Positions 11,701-22,589 are shown, counted from the stretch's first letter. The stretch is DNA of 64,000 bases from Serripes groenlandicus (GCA_031761405.1 JASEVX010000003.1:66992150-67056149); one strand, 5' to 3'. Notes: generated by a model not told the origin, from the letters alone. Numbers and translations are program-made.

Positions 11701-12216
11701 TCACCCGACTTATAGCCAGACTACTAGTAGGTCGGAAATCACCCGACTTATAGCCAGACTACAAGTAGGTCGGAAATCACCCGACTTATTGCCAGACTAC
11801 TAGTAGGTCGGAAATCACCCGACTTATAGCCAGACTACTAGTAGGTCGGAAATCACCCGACTTATAGCCAGACTACTAGTAGGTCGGAAATCACCCGACT
11901 TATTGCCAGACTACAAGTAGGTCGGAAATCACCCGACTTATAGCCAGACTACAAGTAGGTCGGAAATCACCCGACTTATTGCCAGACTACTAGTAGGTCG
12001 GAAATCACCCGACTTATTGCCAGACTACAAGTAGGTCGGAAATCACCCGACTTATAGCCAGACTACAAGTAGGTCGGAAATCACCCGACTTATAGCCAGA
12101 CTACAAGTAGGTCGGAAATCACCCGACTTATTGCCAGACTACTAGTAGGTCGGAAATCACCCGACTTATTGCAAGAAAACTAGTAGGTCGGAAATCACCC
12201 GACTTATTGTCAGACA
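8715..12216. repeat. 38-bp satellite array, about 92 units
   Basis: Head-to-tail copies of a 38-bp unit built from CCCGACTTATAGCCAGAC and TACTAGTAGGTCGGAAATCA. Variation is concentrated at a few sites: T/A in ctac(t/a)agtag, gactt/gaatt/gcctt, and tatagcc/tattgcc. A 5-bp insertion giving agactagactac occurs at about 8967, 9884 and 11105. Each unit contains the palindrome CTACTAGTAG and the small hairpin GTCGG-aaatcac-CCGAC. The period is not a multiple of 3 and stops occur in all frames, so it is non-coding. Confidence 0.98.
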
Positions 12217-12341
12217 ATCCAATGATTCTTGCATTTACGTTGATCCTCTCTATTTGGAAGAATCCATTTAACTTAAATTGGAGTGTTTCATAAATGCATA
12301 CCGGAACTTCACCTCCGGTTTTGGTCGCATGATTTGAATGA

Positions 12342-12453
12342 TAATCATCATCACATGATCTAGAAGGCCTACTTGACGTTGGTCGGAAACAGGATGTAAT
12401 CATTATCACATGATCTAGAAGGCGCCTACTTAACGTTGGTCAGAAACAGGACG
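12342..12453. repeat. 56-bp tandem duplication next to the satellite
   Basis: Two copies of atcacatgatctagaaggc ... cgttggtc(g/a)gaaacagga. The ggtcggaaa tract echoes the satellite unit, so this may be related edge sequence. Confidence 0.75.
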
Positions 12454-12976
12454 TATCCATCCCTCGGGTTAAAAAACACCTAATTATACTAATTTCAAAT
12501 TTACTAAAAAACAATTCTGGTTAGCTATGTAAAAGAATGAGGCAATACGCGAACTACTATATCGTGTGTACGTTTGTATCAAAGACACGGACCAATCTAT
12601 ATATTTACGCACTCTGTAGCAGAAGTACATATCATGTATAGTATGTAGTGCATAGCGGGCAGGTACGATTGGGTCGATCTACGAGACCAGTCTCTGCGTA
12701 ATCTGACCAATTTCTTCGCTTGTCCTACACATATCTTGAGCATACGAACGCATTACAGTTGGGAAGCTTGGACACTGTTTGTTTTTTAAACAAGTCTACC
12801 CGCTTCCGCTGGTTTAAAACTTTGGGAGTGATTGAACTTCCTTTTTGAATACAAACTTTGAAACTATCTTAAAAAAGTATTTTGTTTAAAAGTTTTACAA
12901 TGGCGGATAGTCGGAAATCTCGCAGGGTAGTCGTTCATACCATATAGTGTTTATGAATTCTACTAGTCGGTGTTTG
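12454..12976. other. Unique spacer; nothing recognised
   Basis: AT-rich, no open frame or repeat identified apart from a ggcggatagtcggaaatc string near 12902. Confidence 0.5.
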
Positions 12977-13880
12977 TGTGAAGTGTGGCTCACTAAGTAT
13001 TTCACATTACATTGACGCACGTGTTGTGTGGCCCACTTAATATTTCACATTACATTGATGCACGTTTGGTGTGGCCCACTAAGTATTTCACATTACATTG
13101 ATGCACGTTTGGTGTGGCTCACTAAGTATTTCACATAACATTGATGCACGTTTTGTGTGGCCCACTACGTATTTCACATTCCATTGATGCACGTGTGGTG
13201 TGGCCCACTACGTATTTCACATTACATTGATGCACGTTTGGTGTGGCCCACTAAGTATTTCACATTACATTGATGCACGTTTGGTCAGGCTCACTAAGTA
13301 TTTCACATAACATTGATGCACGTTTGGTGTGGCCCACTAAGTATTTCACATTACATTGATGCACGTTTGGTGTGGCTCACTAAGTATTTTACATTACATT
13401 GATGCACGTTTGGTCAGGCTCACTAAGTATTTCACATAACATTGATGCACGTTTGGTGTGGCCCACTAAGTATTTCACATAACATTGATGCACGTTTGGT
13501 GTGGCTCACTAAGTATTTCACATTACATTGACGTACGTGTGGTGAAGCCCACTAAGTATTTCACATTATATTAACGCACGTGTGATGATGCTCACTAAGT
13601 CTGCCACATTACATCGACATACGTGTGATGATGCCCACTAAGTATTTCACATTATATTAACGCACGTGTGGTGATGCTAACTAAGTATTCCACATTACAT
13701 TGACGTACGTGTGGTGATGTCCATTAAGTATTTCACAATTCCTTAACGCACGTGCGGTTTAGTCCACTAACTATTTCACATTTCCTTAACACACGTGCGG
13801 TTTAGTCCACTAAATATTTCACATTTCCTTAACACACGTGCGGTTTGGTCCACAAAGTCTTTCACATTTCCTTGAAGTAG
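12977..13880. repeat. 43-bp minisatellite, about 21 units
   Basis: Unit includes GTGGCCCACTAAGTATTTC, ACATTACATTGATGCACG and TTTG. Units are homogeneous in the left two thirds and progressively diverged to the right, where TTACATTGAC becomes TTCCTTAAC and each unit keeps a CACGTG-like E-box. Confidence 0.95.
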
Positions 13881-13913
13881 GTGCGCATCGGAATGCAAAT
13901 AACTTTGTCGTCT

Positions 13914-14055
13914 TTGTTTGTTTGTTTGGAGTTTAACGCCGCTTTCAACAGCTTTGGTCATATCACGGCGGTCAGTGCACCTACCCATGTTTTCCTGGCT
14001 TTCCCACACCAGTACTTACACAACATTCTTTCGAAGCCACTGACTACTTTCTCAA
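13914..14055 (-). mobile_element. SINE type C fragment
   Basis: Tail-side part of the element seen complete at 46250-46513 (ttggagtttaacgccgcttt, ggcggtcagtgcacctaccc). It breaks off at ctgactactttctcaacttt before the tRNA head. Confidence 0.8.
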
Positions 14056-14309
14056 CTTTGTCGTCACTTAGCTTGCGATAAGGTTCTTTAATGAAGGTGC
14101 TAGATGTGGCCACGGTGTCTTGTCTTAACCATGTGAAAGCTTGTAAACAGCCGATTTTGTGAAGCCTGACCAGACACTGTTGGCTGCGCAAATAAGCTTG
14201 TTTATTTTGATATTCCTAAAATTGGCTTTGGACTCTTCCAAATCAAAAACTGGACAAGTTCATTTAAAAAAATCAGCCTTGATCTACGTCCGTTGAAAAG
14301 GGGTCTTAA

Positions 14310-14531
14310 CCCTTTCCCTCATACGACAAATCTGCAGCAGACGACTTTGAACGTATTTTGTCAAAACATAGAACATCTCCATAATTGAATGGATAACCTA
14401 TGACAAAAAGTGGAAAACATTGTGGCAAAAGGAGAAATTGCACGTTCTGTGCAATTTCTTCTTTTGTCACTATGTTTTCAAAAAGCCGTCTGCTGCAGAG
14501 GCGTCAGAAAGCGTCTATATGAGGGAAAGGG
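14310..14531 (+). mobile_element. Foldback MITE family 2, 222 bp
   Basis: TTAA at 14306-14309 and 14532-14535. Ends CCCTTTCCCTCATACGAC and TATGAGGGAAAGGG. Core ATTGCACGTTCTGTGCAAT, the CAC/GTG variant. Confidence 0.92.
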
Positions 14532-15006
14532 TTAATGCATCTCTGTTTAAACCAATAAACGTTTCCTTTCACGTACTGAACATATATAGACATATCAGGG
14601 AACGTAACTAAGGGGGGATAAGCAACTTCTTTCGTATATTTATTAACAGTTAATGAAGTAGATTGGTTACCTCCCCTATTATCACGTATAGATAGCAACC
14701 ATGCAGAAAAAGATATATTGCTAAAGCTTTCCCATTTAATATTTACATTTGAAAAAAACTTCATATGAGCGGTGCTCTAGGAAAAAACACTTTTAAGTTC
14801 GGTAAAATACTTGTCTACGCATTCATGCTAAGATTCAAAATGGATACTGCTTCACACTAACAGTCAATGGATAATTAGTGAAGAGTGCACAGTCAGATAA
14901 GTTCGGATCTTGGTCTACACTGCTCGCAAATGCCTTACGGCTTGTTTTCGTATAGTGCCACTTATAATTATTATATATATTTGATATATAGTTTTAGTGG
15001 TTTTAA
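14532..15006. other. No gene recognised
   Basis: A minus-strand frame of about 70 codons (14540-14764) is low in complexity bias but unrecognised. It could be a decayed transposon fragment. Confidence 0.4.
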
Positions 15007-15056
15007 CCCTTTCCCATATAAAGTCGTGTCAGAAAGTGTCTATATGTGGGACAGGG
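15007..15056. mobile_element. 50-bp minimal family 2 MITE (terminal repeats only)
   Basis: TTAA (15003-15006) then CCCTTTCCCATATAAAG and a right end TATATGTGGGACAGGG followed by TTAA (15057-15060). The whole interior, including the hairpin, is absent. Confidence 0.7.
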
Positions 15057-15127
15057 TTAAACCAATCAAATGATCAGTTTAGGACGGAAGGAACGAGAAG
15101 ACACTAATATAACCAAAGTTTAGTTAA

Positions 15128-15344
15128 CCCTTGCCCACATACGAACAAATCCGCAGCAGACGACTTTGAAAAACATAGTGACAAAAACCTGAAAAATGTC
15201 CATAAAAGATAGCTTAAAATTAATTGTTAAATATGTGGCCAAAGGAGAAATTGCTAATCATGAGCAATTTCACATTTGGCCACAATGTTTTCAAAAGTCG
15301 TCTGCTGCTATTGCGTCAAAAATGCGTGTGCAGGTGGGAAAGGG
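15128..15344 (+). mobile_element. Foldback MITE family 2
   Basis: TTAA at 15124-15127 and 15345-15348. Ends CCCTTGCCCACATACG and CAGGTGGGAAAGGG. Core ATTGCTAATCATGAGCAAT, with long arms TGTGGCCAAAGGAG and TTTGGCCACAATG. Confidence 0.88.
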
Positions 15345-15562
15345 TTAAGTTCTATTTCCACTTAATACTTACTGTTTTTTAAAATAGTTGAACACGTCAA
15401 AATGCGTCTGCATATAGCAAAGGGTTAAGATCACATTTTCAAACCGGGGTGCAACGTTATTAATGCAGTATCACAAAGGGGCGAATATATTAAACAATAA
15501 CATCATATTTCAATGAACAGAGCGTGCGATATTATAATGTAGATACATGTACATGTACATAT

Positions 15563-15808
15563 CGAGGGCGTGGCGTGAAACAGTTGTAACTAAAAACCTA
15601 TTTTTAAAACCCTGGTTTAGGTGCAATTTTGACCCTTTTGTAAACAATGCAAATGTATGTGCCATTGCTCAGAACGAGCAATGGCACCTAAATTTCCATT
15701 GTTTACCAAGAAAAATGATTTAACGCTTATAAAGACTTTATGGCGAGGTGATTAACCTTGGTAAAAAATTATCGATTTTAGTTACAACCGTTTCACGCCA
15801 AGCCCTCG
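15563..15808 (+). mobile_element. Foldback MITE family 3, 246 bp
   Basis: Terminal repeats CGAGGGCGTGGCGTGAAAC and GTTTCACGCCAAGCCCTCG. Flanks are ATAT on both sides (15559-15562, 15809-15812). Duplicon 3, which lacks this insertion, reads gtacATATacagatc at the same place. Core ATTGCTCAGAACGAGCAAT inside GTAAACAATGC arms. Confidence 0.93.
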
Positions 15809-16045
15809 ATATACAGATCAACTGACATTTAATTAACATAGTTTCACAATAGGTTTATACTATATAGTTATCTGTCGTAATATTTAGTTTGTATTCTGTT
15901 CATTGTTTGATTGTAAAAACATATTAGCAATGTCATGATAGATAAACACACATTATACGTACGGAGAAAGAGTGATTAATTGGACTTTTGAAAATGTTAA
16001 AACAAGGACACAGAAATTATACGGACGATTAGAACAAGGCGAAAA

Positions 16046-16051
16046 TATAAA
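16046..16051 (+). promoter_or_regulatory. Putative TATA box, gene-family copy 1
   Basis: TATAAA followed by cgtggaaacccttcac. The same string lies 116 bp before the ATG in copies 2 and 3 and 110 bp before it here, where a 6-bp cttaca is missing. Confidence 0.5.
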
Positions 16052-16155
16052 CGTGGAAACCCTTCACATACATTAAACACAATGCGCCAGTATTTTCGTC
16101 AGAAAAGGACATGTTTTAGTCTAATAGACTTGAACCGAGTTATTTATCCTTCAAA

Positions 16156-17054
16156 ATGAGTTTAGATCTATTCATTGTGAGAGACGAAAAGGATGTGATT
16201 AAGATTTATGCGGAGTCGGTGGTCGACGCTATAAAAGACGTACATACAACTGCAAAAATTAAAAGTGTTCGCTCCAGATCTGCTGATGTCTGTCCCTCAG
16301 CCAGTACGAAAAGAATATTATTCATGTTATATCGGATGTGTCAGATGTTCAACGAAGGATAAAACCGTGGTTAGAACGAATCAGAAACAAAAAGAAACTC
16401 GATAAAAGATATCTCATCGTCAATTACGACGAAGATTTGGACGAATCAGCTCAACAACAGGCTGAGTACGATAACGTGGTTTCAGTGAAAGATCTCCATG
16501 ATGTTGAAGTCTGGTGGCCGTCATTTATCAGTTTCTTTTATCTTGTGAGAACACGAAATAGGCTTTATTATCGATCAGAAAACTGTTCTCCCGAACATGT
16601 GATGGCCGCTCGTATCGAAACATCACTAAAGACGATAATGAATACGTTTGGCCATACGACTAATATGTTAATGGATTATGACTTCTTTGTCATCCGATCT
16701 GGAGATAGAGGTAATAGTGATACAGAAACTCATATAAAAAACAATTCTACGCTTATAGAAAATAACAACAACGTGTATATTATATGTACGGGTCTCATGA
16801 AGACAGAGACTCAAACACCGAACGAGGGTTGGAAAGTGTACAGTCGACCTGAACTTTTAAGATGTACAGCTAGAGCAATGGCCTCGCACAACGTTATCAG
16901 ACATAGGTCAATCATAAATAAGATCTGTGTTGTGATTGAGGATATACCTTGTATGCATAATTCCGTGGTTATGCTTTTGAGTGTATCTGTGTTAATAGTT
17001 GTAGGATTTCTCTGTGGATATACATATCATATTTACTCTGCTATGAAGCAGTAA
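16156..17054 (+). pseudogene. Tail-anchored unknown protein, copy 1 (frameshifted)
   Basis: Homologous over its length to the open copy at 29695-30585. The ATG frame runs 68 codons to a TAA at 16360-16362 because of a 2-bp insertion near 16329-16332 (ttatatcgg against ttatcgg in copies 2 and 3). The remainder is open in another frame from 16338 to 17054 (238 codons). The C-terminus differs from the other copies: a hydrophobic stretch around VMLLSVSVLIVVGFL ends in YHIYSAMKQ, whereas copies 2 and 3 end in VYALGNN. Sequence matching that VYAL end (tttatgctctag) lies about 715 bp downstream, at 17779. I do not recognise the protein. Translation could in principle restart at 16338, but the simplest reading is a recently inactivated copy, or an assembly indel if reads disagree. 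Confidence 0.8.
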
Positions 17055-17446
17055 ACAAACTTATCTGGTTTCTAAATCTACATAAACTACATGAAGAACG
17101 CGGCACTTCTTATTGCATATGTTTTAGTCATGTTAATATTACGGACACCGGTTAATTTATAAACCGAAAGTACAAACCACTTCTAATTGTTGATCTATAT
17201 ATCTTATTTTCATAGCTGATATTAATATTCACCTATAAAGCGTAGTTTTGTTTGTTATTGCTATTCGTTTTCATCTAACTGTTTGGTTTGTCTTTCTGTT
17301 GCGCCTTTAAAAGCACGTGTATACAACTTCTAGTTGTAATTGTTGAATTATTTGTTCGTGATTTTAAAGTAAAACAATTCGTTTTTCCTTAAAATATCAA
17401 ATATTAAATACGGAAGCAAACAGAAAGGCACGTTGGTCCTTATTAA
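17055..17446. other. 3' flank unique to duplicon 1
   Basis: About 715 bp (17055-17770, including the MITE below) separate the stop of copy 1 from sequence matching the end of copies 2 and 3. Contains attaaa strings near 17400 that could act as weak polyadenylation signals. Confidence 0.4.
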
Positions 17447-17652
17447 CTCTTTCAGCGCTAAAGGCAATATTGAGTTTTTTGCAAACAATGCAGATTCAGG
17501 TGAGTCAGCTCGTAACGAGCTGTCTCACCTGAAATCAGCATTGTTTGCATTTTAGTTACCAAAATAGTCCAAAACTTTCATAAATTGAGAAATGGACACA
17601 CCCGATTTTGAACATGGAAGAGTCTACTTTAAACAATTTGGCACTAAAAGAG
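17447..17652 (+). mobile_element. Foldback MITE family 1, 206 bp
   Basis: TTAA at 17443-17446 and 17653-17656. Ends CTCTTTCAGCGCTAAAG and TTTGGCACTAAAAGAG. Core CAGCTCGTAACGAGCTG with GCAAACAATGC and GCATTGTTTGC arms. Confidence 0.93.
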
Positions 17653-17822
17653 TTAAAGACAATTCAAAGTAAGTGAATGATTGACAGAATATTACGAGAG
17701 ACACGACTTTTCGATGAACACATTTTATTTTCTTGCGAGTACCCGAGAACTAGTGTCCATACCCGTTCCCATCCCTAGTTTATGCTCTAGAAAATAATGG
17801 AGATAAGTAGAATATTCATTAA

Positions 17823-18028
17823 CTCGTTCAGCGCCGAATTGTTTAAAGTAGACTCTTCCATGTTCAAAATCGGGCGTCTCCATTTCTCATGTAATAACAG
17901 TTTTGGACTATTTTGATGAGTAAAAAGCAAACAATACTGATTTCAGGTGAGACAGCTCGTTACGAGCTGACTCACCTGAATCAGTATTGTTTGCAAAACC
18001 CTCAATATTGCCTTTGGCGCTGAAAGAG
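17823..18028 (-). mobile_element. Foldback MITE family 1, 206 bp, reverse oriented
   Basis: TTAA at 17819-17822 and 18029-18032. It lies between agaatattca and atatttgaatcag, the same interval that holds a LINE fragment in duplicons 2 and 3. Confidence 0.93.
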
Positions 18029-18699
18029 TTAAATATTTGAATCAGTACGTGAACAAATGGTACACGTTTGCATTTCTGAACAGTGTAGGTTCAGATCATC
18101 TTGTCTACAATATCAGTCTTATCAGAATCTACAAAAGTTGTCAGATTCCTCGAACACGTTTCTGTTAGTAATATGTGAATCGTGAAGATCATGATCAGAC
18201 TGTGCTAATGCATAGGCTTATTTAGATCTATACAGTTTACAAAAGCCAACCTGTAGGCATACATACCCTTCCCATGGACGGGCGTACTTATAAAATGTTA
18301 TTGTGTCTTTATAAAGAGTAAATATGAGCAGAATATGTTTATATAATTCCATACTGGTTTACGTTTGTAACAAAAGTTCCGTTATATAACGATGGCAGTA
18401 CGCATGCGCGGTGCTCGAAGAAAACCAAACTTAAAGTATTTTGACACTTTGTGAAAGAGACGCATCCATGCTAAGGATCTGAAAACTTTCTGCATTACAG
18501 AATGTTCTTGAAATCTTCTACGAACTTTTGGAAAACGTCGCAGGATGCAGGATGTCAGATTAGACTACGCATCTTGATCTACACTGGTTAGAAACCCCTA
18601 AAATTGGTTATCGGCGAACATCACTCGTTTATCCATGTCCCCTGTGAAACATTCCCATGGTCACTGCGTCATGATTACAGAAGGGAGTGAAGAAACCAT

Positions 18700-18905
18700 T
18701 GGGAATCCGCCGTGGTCGAGTGGTTAGCGTCTGGAATTTGAAACCGGGCGTACCGGGTTCGTTTCCCAGTCTCGGCACGGCGGTTATTGTGTAGTGCCCT
18801 TGGGCAAGGCACATTTCCTAAGCTAGGTTTGTTTACACAGGGATCATGAATATGTGAACTGTCGCCGTGATATAACTTAAATAATGTTGAAAATCCCAGA
18901 AAGAA
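18700..18905 (+). mobile_element. tRNA-headed SINE, type D
   Basis: Head aatccgccgtggtcgagtgg and a B-box-like gggttcgtttccc, then gtgcccttgggcaaggcac, cagggatcatgaat and gaactgtcgccgtgatataa. Absent from the matching point of duplicon 3, so a later insertion. Confidence 0.85.
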
Positions 18906-18950
18906 GAAAGAAGACACAATTCATTGGTTGTCTTGACAGCGGGTGTCTAA

Positions 18951-19140
18951 CCCTTCCCACATACAACAATTATGTAGAAGACGCATTTGAAATCATTTAG
19001 GCAACGATATGGACATTTTCTGAAAATTGTAGTTTACTTATTGAATTTAATTGAAATCATTGTACCACAATGCGAACTTGCTCATTCTACAATGTTTTCA
19101 TAAAACATTTGTGTCGAAAATGTGTCTGCATACGGGGTTT
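18951..19140 (+). mobile_element. Diverged family 2 MITE
   Basis: Left end taacccttcccacatacaac, then gacgcatttgaaatcattt, and a right end aatgtgtctgcatacgggg. The homologous copy in duplicon 3 is at about 40183-40470. Confidence 0.6.
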
Positions 19141-19401
19141 TGAGATGTTGTGGTATGTAAAAGATCTTCCAATCTGAAACCAGTAAAAGGAAAACTAGTA
19201 AAAGAGCTTAACACGTAGTATATTAAAATGTTCAGCGATAATAAAGAAGACACTGTACATTATGAATAGTTCATGAATTTCCGCCAATATTTTTTTATTG
19301 TCGGGGCCATCTGCTTAAGGCATTCTTAAAGACTCTCGGTAGCCCTATCATAGTCAAATTATAACGGGTGTAAATTAAAAACTGTGACCCCTTTAGATTG
19401 A

Positions 19402-19695
19402 TTGATTGTTTCGGGTTTTACGCCGCTTGCAACAATTGTCAAGTTATATCACGTCGTTTCCTGGTTAAGATATCAGTACTTCTGGCACATTCATCCCAAC
19501 AACAGCCAGTCAGTCAGTCGTAATGCTAACCCCGCAGCCATGAGCGCCAAGGAGGGCAGTCATAACTACCATTTATTAATTATTTGCTATGATTAGGCCG
19601 GGGGAATCGAACACGCGACCTCCCGCACCCGAGGCGGACGCTCTACCACTACACCACCGAGGCGGACGCTCTACCACTACACCACCGAGGCGGTC
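19402..19695 (-). mobile_element. tRNA-headed SINE, type B, with duplicated head segment
   Basis: Tail gttttacgccgcttgcaaca, body with catgagcgccaaggagggc, and on the minus strand a tRNA-like head (gcctcggtggtgtagtggt) with an intact B box (gttcgattcc). The last 27 bp of the head (ggcggacgctctaccactac...) are repeated in tandem at 19640-19692. Confidence 0.85.
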
Positions 19696-19835
19696 GATCC
19701 CGTTTAGATAAAACAAACAACAACGATACTTACCACATAAACTATGATTTTGGTAGCAGTCAAATTATTCATTCAGTTGAGGCAGTTTCATGCAATACCA
19801 CAGACATTTTGTTTCATACATATTAGAGTTTGGTC

Positions 19836-20055
19836 TAATCTTTTCTCACATGCAATACATCTGCAGCAGACGATTTTGAAAACATCTAAACAAAAATACG
19901 GAAAATCTCAATAAATAACAGTATAATTGTTGATCTTTTTTTTAAAATTGTGGCAAAATGAGAAGTTGCTCATAATGAGAAATTTCCCCACTTTTTTTTG
20001 CAAAAGTCGTCTGCTGCAAAGGCTGCAAAAAGCCTCTTTATATGGAAAAGGGGTA
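19836..20055 (+). mobile_element. Foldback MITE family 2, diverged
   Basis: Left ttttctcacatgcaatacat with ctgcagcagacgattttgaa; core agttgctcataatgagaaat; right gtcgtctgctgcaaaggc and tatggaaaagggg. Confidence 0.7.
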
Positions 20056-20364
20056 ACAACTTTCCGTAACTGGACCATACAGGTGAATTAGTGTACTCGG
20101 ACTACACATATAGTCTTTTGTCATATTGTAATTTTAGGTCTAAATAGCATATAGGCGCACAGTTAAGACTGAGTTGGAAATGTACTCCCCACCCCTCGAC
20201 ACAGCTTATCGTTGATGAATTTCTAAAACAGGTATTGACACCATCTGGCAGTGTTGTTGTTGCAATTCTCAACACGAACGGCCACAATACGTTAGATATT
20301 TGTTATTGTTATTCATACCTTGTTAGTCGTTTCAAGCTTTAAAATTCTTCTTTCTTTGAATGTT

Positions 20365-20600
20365 GTCTCAGTAAGCCGCTTTCAACAGTATTTCATTTAT
20401 ATCACGGTGTATCCTGGGTTATTTACGAGTACTTCCGGTTTTTATGTATCCAAACATCGATACATCACTTGAAATGATATCACCGCAATCCTTGAAGCCA
20501 AGGGAAGTAATAACTACCGTTTTAAAAATATATTGGTATGAGCGTTTACGACTAACCATTACACAAATCGGTTCCAAACCCGTCTCCAGCATATATACCA
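20365..20600 (-). mobile_element. SINE type B, diverged
   Basis: cagtaagccgctttcaacag, tatatcacggtgtatcctgg and ccaagggaagtaataactac match the body of the type B SINE; the tRNA head is degraded. Confidence 0.6.
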
Positions 20601-20805
20601 TAACAATGCACGAAACTGTGCGAAACGGTCGAACATTCCCAAATCGACGTCTCCCGTTATAGATCGAATACAGTGAGTGACCAAGAAGGCTAACCCGAGA
20701 AACGGAGAGAATACTGATTTCGCGAATTTGAGATGTTCGCCAAATTGGATTACTCTACTACATGTACGTGTAAAAAACATTCAGACACCTCTTGACTGAG
20801 AAGCA

Positions 20806-21757
20806 AACACTGTTGAATGACGTACATATGTTTAGACTTGACTTGGTGTATCGAGTTACATTCAGTTTAAGCAAACACTGTTGAATAACGTACGCATGTT
20901 TAGATCTGGCTTGGTGCATCAAGTTACAGTCAGTCTAAGCAAACACTGTTGAATGACGTACGCATGTTTAGACTTGGCTTGGTGCATCAAGTTACAGTCA
21001 GTCTAAGCAAACACTGTTGAATGACATACGTATGTTAAGACTTGACTTGGTGTATCGAGTTACAGTCAGTTTAAGCAAACACTGTTGAATGGCGTACGTA
21101 TGTTTAGACTTGGCTTGGTACACAGAGTTACAGTCAGTTTAAGCAAACACTGTTGAATAGCGTACGTATGTTTAGACCTGGCTTGGTGCATCAAGTTACA
21201 GTCAGTTTAAGCAAACACTGTTGAATGACGTACGCATGTTTAGACTTGACTTGGTGCATCGAGTTGCAGTCAGTCTAAGCAAACACTGTTGAATGACATA
21301 CGTATGTTAAGACTTGACTTGGTGTATCGAGTTACAGTCAGTCTAAGCAAACACTGTTGAATGGCGTACGTATGTTTAGACCTGGCTTGGTGCACCGAGT
21401 TACAGTCAGTTTAAGCAAACACTGTTAAATGACGTACGTATGTTTAGAGCTGGCTTGGTGCATCGAGTTACAGTCAGTCTAAGCAAACACTGTTGAATGA
21501 CGTACGCATGTTTAGACCTGGCTTGGTGCATCAAGTTACAGTCAGTCTAAGCAAACACTGTTGAATGACATACGTATGTTTAGACTTGACTTGGTGCATC
21601 GAGTTACAGTCAGTTTAAGCAAACACTGTTGAATGACATACGTATGTTTAGACTTGGCTTGGTGTATCAAGTTACAGTCAGTCTAAGCAAACACTGTTGA
21701 ATGACGTACGTATGTTTACATTTGGCTTCGTGCATCGAGTTACAGTTAGTCTAAGCA
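20806..21757. repeat. 68-bp minisatellite, about 14 units
   Basis: Unit contains AAGCAAACACTGTTGAATGA, CGTACGTATGTTTAGACTTG, GCTTGGTGCATCGAGTTACA and GTCAGTCT. Units differ at a few recurrent sites (cgtacg/catacg, gact/gacct, cgag/caag), and neighbouring units alternate between variants. Confidence 0.96.
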
Positions 21758-21784
21758 AAAACACCTCCTTCTTGCTTAAACGAT

Positions 21785-22020
21785 TGATCATTTAGTGTTT
21801 AAAGCCGCTTTCAACAGTTTTTCAGTTATAGCACGGCGTTTCCTAAGTCAATGATTCTGTACTAGGAATGCGATTTTATATTTTGACTGTTCGCATGTAA
21901 CGTCGATATATTGAGACTATGCGTTTCCTGGTTACGTTACCAGGCACAAGATACACCAGCCGTATTAGAACGGATCGCACCGTCACCACTTTGATTCGAG
22001 CCCTTGACCTCCCGCTCACT
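21785..22020 (-). mobile_element. SINE type B, partial
   Basis: tttaaagccgctttcaacag, gcacggcgtttcctaagtc, and near the head ccgtcaccactttgattcga with gaccrcccgctc-like sequence. Confidence 0.6.
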
Positions 22021-22585
22021 GTAGATCTATGTAAACAAGCCTAGTCCAACTAGTTTAGAGTTTCGCTTGCTCGTTTTAATAAATGTTATTTATAAACTGT
22101 TCATGTATACACACGTCTTTCAATGAAAGACTGACTATTACACAAGGTCAGATGGAAGCAATTCATTTTCCATAGGCGACCATTATAGCGTTTTGAGCTA
22201 TGACTCTTTTCCAATAGCCGAAATAACCCAGAAACCTATATTCTATAAAAGTTCATTATCAAAACTAACAAAAAAGCACAAAGGGCGATTAACAAATCAG
22301 TCAGAGTGTATTCAACTTTATCAAAAACACTTTCAATTTTCAACAAAATCATTCATGGACAACATTGTCTGTCTGCCCGGCATCTCCAATCCGAATCGCT
22401 TCCCTTTGACCTAAAGAGAACGTTTTCTTTTTCGATCAACCGCATAATAAAACCATGATTAATGCGGATAATTGTTCGAAATTTTCGGTTGATTTCGTTC
22501 AACGTTTAGCAAAATATAGCAATTACCATTTACCCTGTACTGTGTACTGTGCTGACATATTGAAAGCTTCCTTTGTGTATGATTG
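22021..22585. other. No gene recognised
   Basis: AT-rich; a 73-codon plus-strand frame at 22193-22414 has no recognisable domain. Confidence 0.4.
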
Positions 22586-22589
22586 GTCG

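Larger units (their letters stand above)
15061..19140 (+). repeat. Duplicon 1 (carries gene-family copy 1)
   Basis: Starts accaatcaaatgatcagt, as at 28543 in duplicon 2. Its right part, from aaattggttatcgg (about 18600) to tgtctgcatacgggg (about 19137), matches duplicon 3 to about 40470. It lacks the LINE fragment that duplicons 2 and 3 share, and has its own MITE and SINE insertions. Confidence 0.85.

Noticed and set aside
8715..12216. CRISPR-like array
   Set aside because: Regularly repeated 38-bp units look superficially like direct repeats, but there are no unique spacers: the units are contiguous and the genome is eukaryotic. It is a satellite.
13881..14191. Frames shared between 13881-14191 and 46250-46528
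   Set aside because: Both lie in the type C SINE; the shared peptides are SINE sequence.
16338..17054. Copy 1 as a functional 238-residue protein starting at 16338
   Set aside because: The start lies in the middle of sequence homologous to the coding region of copy 2, and upstream homology continues in another frame; a frameshifted pseudogene is simpler.
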